Positions 18,225 to 25,824 of a stretch of 64,000 nt of DNA are shown piece by piece (within the stretch, counting starts at the first letter, position 1; each line of letters opens with the position of its first letter). Origin of the DNA: TK10-74A sp965263065 (GTDB taxonomy: Bacteria > Chloroflexota > Dehalococcoidia > Bin125); NCBI GenBank assembly GCA_965263065.1, contig CBDHGH010000003.1, positions 558,001 to 622,000 on the forward strand, given 5' to 3'. A program made the translations under genes and the position numbers. The notes beneath the pieces are model-generated. The model saw nothing but the letters and a program-made list of their open reading frames with translations, did not search any database and was not told where the DNA came from.

Positions 18225-19789
18225 CATCAGCAGTGACTTCAGCAGCGACATCAGCAGCGACTCGCGACGGCATGGCGGAACTGCGGCATCGGCGCGCGGT
18301 GGCGGCCGGGCTCGGCGGTCCCGAGCGGGTGCAGCGCCAGCACGACCGCGGCCTGCTGACCGCGCGCGAGCGCGTGGACCTGCTGCTCGACGCGGGCACG
18401 GGCATCCCCTTCGGGCCATTGGTGCATTCCGGCGTGCCCGGCGAAGAGGACCGCACCATGGGCGACGGCCAGCTGCTCGGCTTCGGGCAGGTCGACGGCC
18501 GCTGGGTGGCCTACGAGGCCAGCGACGCCACGATCAAGGGCGCCTCCGGCGGGGCCGGGTCGGCGCGGCGGCGGCGCGCCTTCCACCGCGTGGTCGAGAC
18601 GACGGGGCTGCCCATGTTCGGGCTCATGCAGGGCGGCGGCGCCCGCATCACCGACATCATCACGTCGCGATTCGCCGGACTCCACGGCCCCAACGTCGGC
18701 GATCGGCTCGCCTTCCCGCGGCGCGGCGCGCACCTGATCGCGGTGCTGGGCAACTACTACGGCCCCGGTCCCACCATCGACGGCGACTACCGGGTGATGA
18801 CGGCGCCGTCGAACTTCTCGGTCAGCAGCCCCCCGATCGTGGAGGAGGCGACCGGCGAGAAAGTCTCCCGCTTCGACCTGGGCGGCGCGGCGGTGCACGG
18901 CAAGATCACCGGCGAGATCGACGGCATCGTGCCCGACGACGAGGCCGCCATCGCGCAACTGCGGCGGGTGTTCTCGTACCTGCCGGCCAACGCCTGGGAG
19001 GAGGCCCCCGTCGTGCGGACGGGCGACCCCTGGGACCGCCGGGAGGAGTCGCTGCGCGACCTCGTGCCGGAGCGGCCGGGCCGGGTCTACAACGTCAAGA
19101 AGGCGATCGCGGCGGTCATGGACCGCGACTCCTACATCGAGTGGATGCCGGACTTCGCCAAGCAGCTCACGTGCGGCATCGCGCGGCTCGACGGCCACAC
19201 CGTCGGCGTGATCGCCAACCAGCCCGGCGTGCGCGCCGGCTCGCTCGACGTCGAATCGGGCACGAAGGTCCGGCGCATATTGAAGACCTGCGAGCTGCTG
19301 CGGCTGCCGCTGGTCGCCCTCATCGACGTGCCCGGCGTGCTGCCCACCGTCGAGGAGGAGCACCGCCGGCTGCAGGACGCCGTCTGGGGGCTGGGCGTCG
19401 ACCGCGTGCGGCTGCCGCAGCCCAAGATCAGCGTCATCCTGCGCAAGGCCTACGGCTTCGCGATCTTCGCGATGAGCGGGGCCGACCCCGAGTGGTATTC
19501 GTATGCGTGGCCCAGCGCGCAGATCGCGTTCGTGGGGCCGGAGCCGGGCGTGCGGGTGGCGTACCGCAAGGAGTGGCATGCGGCGGCCGACAAGGACGCC
19601 TTCATCGCCAGCTACGCCGAGCAGATCCGTCGCGACTCGGAGCCGTGGGCGGGGGCCCAGATGGACTACCTGGACGACGTGATCGACCCCGCGGCGACGC
19701 GCCCCACGCTGGTCCGGGCGCTGGCCGTCGCGCGCGAACGGATGCGCAACTCGGAGACGCACCGCGGCTGGGATCGCCCGCGCGGCTGA
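18221..19789 (+). CDS. Acyl-CoA carboxylase carboxyltransferase-type subunit (paralogue 1)
   Basis: 522-aa biotin-dependent carboxyltransferase (crotonase-fold, PccB/MccB-like). Motifs: ERVQRQHDRGLLTARERVDLLLD, ASDATIKGASGGAGS (first oxyanion region), MQGGGARITDI, VSSPPIVEEATGE, and LIDVPGVLPTVEEEH with AFVGPEPGVRVAYRK in the C-domain. ATG overlaps the MFS stop. The N-terminus is extended by a low-complexity stretch (TSAVTSAATSAATRDG) encoded by a 12-bp tandem repeat, so the functional start could be further in. No biotin carboxylase or biotin carrier gene is in the window; a partner elsewhere, or a non-biotin activity, must be assumed. Confidence 0.9.
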   Translation: MTSAVTSAATSAATRDGMAELRHRRAVAAGLGGPERVQRQHDRGLLTARERVDLLLDAGTGIPFGPLVHSGVPGEEDRTMGDGQLLGFGQVDGRWVAYEASDATIKGASGGAGSARRRRAFHRVVETTGLPMFGLMQGGGARITDIITSRFAGLHGPNVGDRLAFPRRGAHLIAVLGNYYGPGPTIDGDYRVMTAPSNFSVSSPPIVEEATGEKVSRFDLGGAAVHGKITGEIDGIVPDDEAAIAQLRRVFSYLPANAWEEAPVVRTGDPWDRREESLRDLVPERPGRVYNVKKAIAAVMDRDSYIEWMPDFAKQLTCGIARLDGHTVGVIANQPGVRAGSLDVESGTKVRRILKTCELLRLPLVALIDVPGVLPTVEEEHRRLQDAVWGLGVDRVRLPQPKISVILRKAYGFAIFAMSGADPEWYSYAWPSAQIAFVGPEPGVRVAYRKEWHAAADKDAFIASYAEQIRRDSEPWAGAQMDYLDDVIDPAATRPTLVRALAVARERMRNSETHRGWDRPRG

Positions 19790-19823
19790 GCCGGTCGCGG
19801 CGCCGTGCGCCGGACCCCCGCCC

Positions 19824-19852
19824 TCGACCGAAATCGGGGGCGCGGGTATACC
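19824..19852 (+). promoter_or_regulatory. Candidate promoter for carboxyltransferase paralogues 2-3
   Basis: TCGACC (19824-19829), 17-nt spacer, TATACC (19847-19852), 33 nt before ATG 19886. It is a weak match but correctly spaced. Confidence 0.4.
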
Positions 19853-19885
19853 AAAGCCGCCGGACGATGAGCGGCGGCGAGGGAG

Positions 19886-21439
19886 ATGCCGGTGACGCAG
19901 GCGGCGGTCGAAGACGGCATCGCGGAGCTTGATCGGCGCCGCACGATCGCGGCGGGGCTGGGCGGCCCCGAGCGGGTGCAGCGTCAGCACGACCGCGGCT
20001 TCCTGACCGCGCGCGAGCGCGTCGATCTGCTGCTCGACCCGGGCACGGACGTGCCCTTCGGCCCCCTGGTCAACTCCGGCGTGCCGGGCGAAGAGCATCG
20101 CACCATGGGCGACGGCCACCTCATGGGCTTCGGCAAGGTCGACGGCCGCTGGGTCGCCTACTCGGCCAGTGACGCGACGATCAAGGGCGCCTCCGGCGGC
20201 GCGGGCTCCATGCGCCGCGGCGGCGCCTTCGAGCGCATCGTGGCCGGCGCCGGGCTGCCGCAGATCGGCCTCATGCAGGGCGGCGGGGCCCGCATCACCG
20301 ACATCGTCTCGTCGCGCTTCTCCGGCTTCCCCGGGCCCGCGCGCATCTCCCGGCACCAGGGCTTCCCGCGCCGCGGCGCGCTGCTGACGGCCGTGATGGG
20401 CAACTACTACGCCCCCTGGAGCGTCGCCGACGCCGACTTCCGCGTCATGACGGAGCCCTCGAACTTCTCGGTCAGCAGCCCGCCGATCGTCGAGGAGGCG
20501 ACGGGCGAGGTCGTGACGCCGTACGAGCTGGGCGGGCGCGACATCCACGCCAAGGTCACCGGCGAGATCGACACCATCGTCGCCGACGACGCGGCCGCGA
20601 TCGCCATGCTGCGCCGCACCTTCTCGTACTTCCCCGCCAACGCCTGGGAGGAGCCGCCCGTCGTGCGGACGGGCGATCCGCCGGACCGCATCGAGGAGTC
20701 GCTGCGCACGCTGGTGCCGTCGAAGCCGCAGCGCCCGTTCAACGTCAAGAAGGCGATCACGGCCGTCATGGACCGGGGCTCGTTCATCGAGTGGATGCCG
20801 GAGTTCGCGAAGCAGCTCGTCTGCGGCATCGCCCGGCTCGACGGGCACACGGTGACCGTGATCGGCAACCAGCCCGCGGTGCGGGCGGGCTCGCTCGACG
20901 CGAAGTCCAGCATCAAGGTGCGGCGCATGATGCGGGTCGCGCAGGCGATGCGCCTCCCCACCGTCTCCTTCATCGACACGCCCGGCGTGCTGCCCACGGT
21001 CGAGGAGGAGCACCAGCGCCTGCTCGATGGGCTGGTCGACCTGTTCGCGGAGCGGATCGCGCTCACCCAGCCGACGATCGCCGTGCACCTGCGCAAGGGC
21101 TACGGCGCGGCCATCTTCGCGATGCACGGCGCCGACCCCGAGTGGTACTCCGTGGCCTGGCCCAGCGCGCAGATCGCGTTCGTGGGGCCGGAGCCGGGCG
21201 TGCGCGTCGCCTACCGCAAGCAGTGGCAGGCGGCGGCCGACAAGGACGCCTTCATCGCCGAGCACGCCAAGGTGATCCAGAAGAACTCCGAGCCCTGGCT
21301 GGCCGCGCAGCTGGACTTCCTCGACGATGTCATCGACCCGGCCGCCACCCGGCCGATTCTGGTGCGGGCGCTGGCCACGGCCCGCGCCCGCGTCCGCAAC
21401 TCCGAGCGCCACCGAGGATGGGAGCGACCGCATGCCTGA
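19886..21439 (+). CDS. Acyl-CoA carboxylase carboxyltransferase-type subunit (paralogue 2)
   Basis: 517-aa close paralogue of the preceding gene: the same ordered motifs (ERVQRQHDRGFLTARERVDLLLD, ASDATIKGASGGAGS, MQGGGARITDI, NFSVSSPPIVEEATGE, FIDTPGVLPTVEEEH, FVGPEPGVRVAYRK) and the same C-terminal layout. Its start is supported by GGGAG just before ATG 19886. The stop overlaps the start of paralogue 3 by 8 nt. Identity to paralogue 1 is clearly high by eye along the whole length, so the two arose by tandem duplication; they may form alternative or mixed oligomers with different acyl-CoA preference. Confidence 0.9.
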   Translation: MPVTQAAVEDGIAELDRRRTIAAGLGGPERVQRQHDRGFLTARERVDLLLDPGTDVPFGPLVNSGVPGEEHRTMGDGHLMGFGKVDGRWVAYSASDATIKGASGGAGSMRRGGAFERIVAGAGLPQIGLMQGGGARITDIVSSRFSGFPGPARISRHQGFPRRGALLTAVMGNYYAPWSVADADFRVMTEPSNFSVSSPPIVEEATGEVVTPYELGGRDIHAKVTGEIDTIVADDAAAIAMLRRTFSYFPANAWEEPPVVRTGDPPDRIEESLRTLVPSKPQRPFNVKKAITAVMDRGSFIEWMPEFAKQLVCGIARLDGHTVTVIGNQPAVRAGSLDAKSSIKVRRMMRVAQAMRLPTVSFIDTPGVLPTVEEEHQRLLDGLVDLFAERIALTQPTIAVHLRKGYGAAIFAMHGADPEWYSVAWPSAQIAFVGPEPGVRVAYRKQWQAAADKDAFIAEHAKVIQKNSEPWLAAQLDFLDDVIDPAATRPILVRALATARARVRNSERHRGWERPHA

Positions 21440-22811
21440 GCAAACCGAACCGAGCGGACTGGAGCGCGTCTTCGCCGAGCACGCCGCCGTCGATGCATTC
21501 GACAGCGATCGGGCGCTGGGCCCCGGGGAGCTGTCGCCGCGGGCGCGCGTGCGGGCCCTGATCGACTCCGGCAGCGACAGCTTCGTGGAGTTGGGTGCGC
21601 GCACGCGATCGCAGCGCCCCGAGGCGCGCGAGTCGAGCTACGGCGACGGCGTGGTCACGGCGTTCGGCGAGGTCGCCGGGCGCATGACGGCGGTCCTCGC
21701 GGACGACCCCGTCGCGATGGCCCAGAGCGACGGCGGCGTGGGCAAGAACAAGCGCATCCGCACGCTGATGCACGCGTCGCAGGGCTGCCTGCCCGTGGTC
21801 TACTTCGCGCAGGCCGCCCCCGCCGACCTGCCGGCTCCGCAGGAGGGCGGCCTGCTGGGCCGCTACTCCGACGGCCCCCTGATCGTGCCGGAGGTGCACT
21901 TCGACGACCGCGTGGCCCCGATCATCACCATCCTGGGCGGCGAGGTGGCGCCGGAACTGGAGGCGCTGGCGCTCGACTCGGACGTCGTGCTGCGGACGCC
22001 GGGCGGCGCGGCGACGCCGATCCCGTCGGACCTCAGCCTGCCGGACGACGCCGGCGCCATCGCGACGGCCGCCACGCTGATGCGGCTCATCCCCACCCGA
22101 GGCGCGACGGCCCTGCAGCGGGCCGGCGGCGCCCCGCCCCCGCCCCGCGTCGGCCTGCCCGACACGGGTGCGTCCGACCTGGGCGCCGCGACCGTCGTGG
22201 AGGCCCTCTGCGACGGCGGCGCCATCGTCCCCTTCGCGGCGGACGACGCGTTCGCAGCGGGGCTGGCGGGGATCGACGGCTACGCGGTCGCCTACGTCGT
22301 GGGCGGCGGCGCGGCCTTCACGCGCGCGCAGCTCGAGATCTTCCGTCGCGTGGTGGGGATCGGGGCCCGCTTCGCGATGCCGCTCCTGCTGGTGCAGCAC
22401 GGCGTCGCCTACGACGAGGAGGCGCTGAGCACGACCGACTATCGCCGGCTGGTGGGCGACATCGCGGCCACGATTCACGGCGCCGACACGCCCAAGCTCG
22501 CGATCATCTCGCGCCGGGGCCAGTCCGTCGGCGACTTCATCCTGGGCGGGCGCGAGCTGGGCACGCACTACGTCGTCGCCTGGCCCGACGCCGACGTCTC
22601 GACCAGCGAGGCGTCGCCGTTCACGGCCGCGCGCGCCGACGTGCTGGACGGCATGGGTCCCTGGGACGCCTCCGGCCTGGCCCTCGTCGATGACGTCATC
22701 GCGCCGAGCGAGACGCGCGCGCGCCTCGCCACGATGCTGGAGATCATGGCCCCCATTCGCGCGCTGCCGCCCATCGTCGAGGACAAGAAGGGGCGCGTCC
22801 CCTACCGCTGA
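21432..22811 (+). CDS. Divergent carboxyltransferase-family protein (paralogue 3)
   Basis: 459-aa shorter relative. It starts at ATG 21432 inside the end of paralogue 2. It keeps the general carboxyltransferase fold pattern (LSPRARVRALIDSGSDSFVELG, YGDGVVTAFGEVAGR, GKNKRIRTLMHAS, ARADVLDGMGPWDASGLALVDDVIAPSETRARL), but the glycine-rich motifs of paralogues 1 and 2 are replaced. It could be a second, non-identical carboxyltransferase subunit working with the first two. The last 123 bp of this gene and its downstream flank recur at 27902-28024. Its 3' end overlaps the convergent TolB-like gene by 10 bp. Confidence 0.82.
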   Translation: MPEQTEPSGLERVFAEHAAVDAFDSDRALGPGELSPRARVRALIDSGSDSFVELGARTRSQRPEARESSYGDGVVTAFGEVAGRMTAVLADDPVAMAQSDGGVGKNKRIRTLMHASQGCLPVVYFAQAAPADLPAPQEGGLLGRYSDGPLIVPEVHFDDRVAPIITILGGEVAPELEALALDSDVVLRTPGGAATPIPSDLSLPDDAGAIATAATLMRLIPTRGATALQRAGGAPPPPRVGLPDTGASDLGAATVVEALCDGGAIVPFAADDAFAAGLAGIDGYAVAYVVGGGAAFTRAQLEIFRRVVGIGARFAMPLLLVQHGVAYDEEALSTTDYRRLVGDIAATIHGADTPKLAIISRRGQSVGDFILGGRELGTHYVVAWPDADVSTSEASPFTAARADVLDGMGPWDASGLALVDDVIAPSETRARLATMLEIMAPIRALPPIVEDKKGRVPYR

Positions 22812-23764
22812 GCCGGCGCCCAGCCGGCGTCGAATGCGAGCATGCCGCCGAACGCCAGACTGATCTCGTCCGTCTCCAGATCCCAGATGTACGTCTGCGG
22901 GATGCCGTTGCGGGTGGAGGTGAACGCGATCCGGCGGCCGTCCGGCGCCCAGGCCGGCGCGTAGTCGCCCCAGACGGCGGCCTCCAGCCGGCGCAGCCCC
23001 GTGCCGTCCCGGTTGATCACCTGTAGCCACGACACGTCGGTCAGCTCGACGCCGCTGCGCGTCCACGAGAACGCGATCCGTTCCCCGTCCGGCGACCAGG
23101 CCGCCCCCCAGTTCTTGCCCACGCCGCCCTGCAGCAGCCGCGGCGCGCCGCCGGCGGCGGGGATGATCTCCAGATGCAGCGGCGTCAACCCCGGATCGCT
23201 GGGATGATGCTCTCCGGCCGTGGAGTAGACGATCCACTGCCCGTCCGGCGACCAGGCCGGGAAGGCCAGGCCCTGCTCCTGCATCGTCACTTGCGACACC
23301 TCGCCGCTCTCCACCGCCACCACGAAGATGTTCGTGCGGTCGCCCTCCCGATCCGAAACGAACGCGATGCGCTGCCCCTCCGGTCCCCATGACGGACTGA
23401 CGTCGTTCGCGGCGTCGGTGGTCAGCTGCCTCGGATCGCTGCCGTCGGCGTTCATCACCCAGATGTCCAGGCTCCCGCCCCGGTCCGACACGAACGCGAT
23501 CCGGCGTCCGTCGGGCGAAAACGACGCCTCCCCATCCCGGAACGCATCTTCCGTCAGCGGGACCGGCGCCCCGCCCAGCGTCTGGACCACCAAGTCCGTG
23601 GACGACCCGGTCAGCGCGGTGAACACGAGGCGATCCTGGGCGACCGGAATCGCCGCGCCCGGTGCGCCCCCGTCCGCGATCGCGAGCGCCGCCAGCACCG
23701 ACGCCACCGCCAGCAACGCCGCTGTGACGAGCAGCGGACGCCCGAGGTCGCCAAGCCGAGTCAT
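22802..23764 (-). CDS. TolB-like PD40 beta-propeller protein, membrane-anchored or secreted
   Basis: 320-aa protein with an N-terminal hydrophobic segment (about 11-30) and at least five WD40-like PD40 repeats recognisable by SPDGRRIAFVSDR, GPEGQRIAFVSDR, SPDGQWIVYST, SPDGERIAFSW and APDGRRIAFTS. Such extracytoplasmic propellers bind proteins or peptides; here it is next to oligopeptide ABC permeases. It is present upstream of cassette 1 only: the corresponding place beside cassette 2 (between the copied carboxyltransferase tail and its permease gene) has just 18 bp. It ends inside the carboxyltransferase-3 stop region. Confidence 0.85.
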   Translation of the reverse strand: MTRLGDLGRPLLVTAALLAVASVLAALAIADGGAPGAAIPVAQDRLVFTALTGSSTDLVVQTLGGAPVPLTEDAFRDGEASFSPDGRRIAFVSDRGGSLDIWVMNADGSDPRQLTTDAANDVSPSWGPEGQRIAFVSDREGDRTNIFVVAVESGEVSQVTMQEQGLAFPAWSPDGQWIVYSTAGEHHPSDPGLTPLHLEIIPAAGGAPRLLQGGVGKNWGAAWSPDGERIAFSWTRSGVELTDVSWLQVINRDGTGLRRLEAAVWGDYAPAWAPDGRRIAFTSTRNGIPQTYIWDLETDEISLAFGGMLAFDAGWAPAQR

Positions 23765-23809
23765 CGTCGGAGGATAGTGCGCGCGCCGCCCGGCCGCCGA
23801 TCCGTGCGG

Positions 23810-24700
23810 CTAGTCGGCGCCGCGCAGCCGCGGGTCCAGGAGGTCGCGCAGCACGTCGCCGACCAGGTTGAAGGCCAGGACGGTCAGCACGATGGCCAAC
23901 CCCGGGTAGATGGCGAGCTGGCCGTCCCCGGTGAGCAGGAAGCGTTGCGCCGCGCCCAGCATGGCGCCCCAGGAGGGGTCGGGCGGTTGCGTGCCGAGGC
24001 CCAGAAAGCTGAGCCCCGCTTCGGCGATGATCGCGAAGCCGATCGCCAGCGACCCCTGCACGATCACCGGCGCCAGGATGTTCGGCATGACGTGCCGGAA
24101 GAGGATGCGGGGTGTGCTGCCGCCGATCGCCTCGGCCGCGAGCACGAAGTCCATCTCCTTCACGGACAGCGTGCTGCCCCGCACGAGCCGGGCCATGACC
24201 GGCACGAAGACCACCCCGATCGCGATCATCACGTTGAACACGCCGGTGCCCAGCGCCGCGATGACGATCAGCGCCAGCAGGATCGCGGGGAAGGCGTAGA
24301 GGGCGTCCATGACGCGCATCAGCGCTTCGTCCTTGAGACCGCCCATGTAGCCCGAGAGCAGCCCGTACGGCATGCCGATGCCCACCCCGATGCCCACGGA
24401 GATGAGCCCCACCAGGATGGCCGTGCGGGCCCCGTGCACCACCCGCGAGAAGGTGTCCCGCCCCAGATTGTCGGTCCCAATGAAGTGATCCCCGGACGTG
24501 CCCGCGAGCGTCGCGTCGAAGTCCGTCTCGATCGGGTCGTGCGTGGCGACGAGGTCCGTGAAGATGGCGCAGAAGAGCACGAGCAGGATGACGCCGAGGC
24601 TGACCATGCCCGCCGGCCGGCGCGAGAAGCGGCGCGCGAAGTCCCGCTGCCGGGAGAAGCGCCGGGACCGCTCCTCCATCGGGAGCGCCCGCTCAGTCAT
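23810..24700 (-). CDS. ABC transporter permease, DppC/OppC type (cassette 1)
   Basis: 296-aa inner-membrane subunit for di/oligopeptide-type import. N-terminal TM followed by the DppC-specific periplasmic loop (GDHFIGTDNLGRDTFSRVVHG) and six TM segments with the EAA loop (AAEAIGGSTPRILFRHVMPN), then AGLSFLGLGTQPPDPSWG. ATG 24700 overlaps the DppB stop (24693). Third gene of binding protein, DppB, DppC. No ATP-binding genes are linked, so the ATPases must be supplied from another locus. Confidence 0.93.
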   Translation of the reverse strand: MTERALPMEERSRRFSRQRDFARRFSRRPAGMVSLGVILLVLFCAIFTDLVATHDPIETDFDATLAGTSGDHFIGTDNLGRDTFSRVVHGARTAILVGLISVGIGVGIGMPYGLLSGYMGGLKDEALMRVMDALYAFPAILLALIVIAALGTGVFNVMIAIGVVFVPVMARLVRGSTLSVKEMDFVLAAEAIGGSTPRILFRHVMPNILAPVIVQGSLAIGFAIIAEAGLSFLGLGTQPPDPSWGAMLGAAQRFLLTGDGQLAIYPGLAIVLTVLAFNLVGDVLRDLLDPRLRGAD

Positions 24701-25637
24701 AGCGGATCCTCGGATCGAGGTACGCGTAGGTGACGTCGACGAGCAAGTTACTCAACGCCACGACGACCGCCAGCATCAGCGCCAGCGCCTGCACCGTGGG
24801 GAACTCGCGGAAGAAGATCGAATCGATCAGCAACTTGCCGATCCCCGGCAGGGAGAAGACGGTCTCGATGATGATCGCGCCGCCGACGATGTTCGAGACC
24901 TGCAGGCCGAGGATGGTGATGATGGGAATCAAGGCGTTGCGGAACCCGTGGTGCATGACGACGGTGCGCTCGCGCAGCCCCTTGGCGCGGGCCGTGCGCA
25001 CGTAGTCCTGCTGCAGCACCTCCACCATCGCGGCCCGGGTTTGGCGCGCCAGGACGGCCGCCTGCGCGACGCCGATGGCGAGCGCGGGCAGGAACAGGCC
25101 GCGCAGATTCTGGATCGGATCGTCGCGGAAGCTGGTCCAGCCAAGCGCCGGGAACCAGCCCAACTCCACCGCGAAGATCAGGATCAGGACCATCGCCAGC
25201 CAGAAGTTCGGGATCGCCGCCCCCAGAACCGCGAAAAGCGTGCCTCCGTAGTCGAAGGGCGTGTTGGGGCGAGAGCCCGCCAGGAGGCCGATGGGGATCG
25301 CGAGGACGACCGCCAGGATCAGCGACAGGATGCCGAGTTCGATCGAGACCTCAAGGCGGTCGCTCACGAGGGCGCGCACGGTGTCCCCGGAGCGGCGGCT
25401 ATCGCCGAGATCCCCGGTGAGGGCGTTGCCGATCCAGTCGAAGTACTGCACGACGACGGGCCGGTCGAGGCCCAGTTCGATGCGGATCGCATCGGCGACC
25501 GCCGGGTCCGCTTCCTCCCCCAGCATGGCCATCGCGGGATCGCCGGGCAGCAGGCGCATGGCGAAGAACGTGATAATGGAGATGAGGACGATGACGGGGA
25601 TCGTCGCGACGAGGCGGCGAGCCATGTACGTCGCCAT
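24693..25637 (-). CDS. ABC transporter permease, DppB/OppB type (cassette 1)
   Basis: 314-aa permease with the DppB N-terminus (MATYMARRLVATIPVIVLIS), LLPGDPAMAMLGEEA, and the EAA loop (ARAKGLRERTVVMHHGFRNALIP), ending VDVTYAYLDPRIRYD. Preceded by GGGGAAC 8-9 nt before ATG 25637. It follows the binding-protein gene after 187 nt that contain a perfect GC hairpin, which would lower permease expression relative to the binding protein. Confidence 0.93.
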   Translation of the reverse strand: MATYMARRLVATIPVIVLISIITFFAMRLLPGDPAMAMLGEEADPAVADAIRIELGLDRPVVVQYFDWIGNALTGDLGDSRRSGDTVRALVSDRLEVSIELGILSLILAVVLAIPIGLLAGSRPNTPFDYGGTLFAVLGAAIPNFWLAMVLILIFAVELGWFPALGWTSFRDDPIQNLRGLFLPALAIGVAQAAVLARQTRAAMVEVLQQDYVRTARAKGLRERTVVMHHGFRNALIPIITILGLQVSNIVGGAIIIETVFSLPGIGKLLIDSIFFREFPTVQALALMLAVVVALSNLLVDVTYAYLDPRIRYD

Positions 25638-25772
25638 TCGCGTTCCCCTTCCGCCGGCCCCGCGCGGACGGCGCCCCAGAGACCTCCCCGGAGCGCCCCT
25701 ACGAGCCCACTCCGGGGCGACGGCCGCGCCCCCTGGGCCGTCCCGCCGGCCCTACGTCATGCCGCGCGGCCA

Positions 25773-25800
25773 AGGGCCGGCGCCATGCGGCGCCGGCCCT
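25773..25800 (-). terminator. Strong hairpin after binding protein 1 (attenuator / 3'-stabiliser)
   Basis: Perfect 12-bp stem (AGGGCCGGCGCC / GGCGCCGGCCCT) with a 4-nt loop, 24 nt past the binding-protein stop and upstream of DppB. No U-tract is seen; partial termination or mRNA protection is likely. Confidence 0.65.
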
Positions 25801-25824
25801 GCGGACTGCGAGACAACGGGACGA

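Noticed and set aside
18251..21604. 1117-codon minus-strand frame across carboxyltransferases 1 and 2
   Set aside because: Antisense shadow; it repeats itself because the two underlying genes are paralogues.
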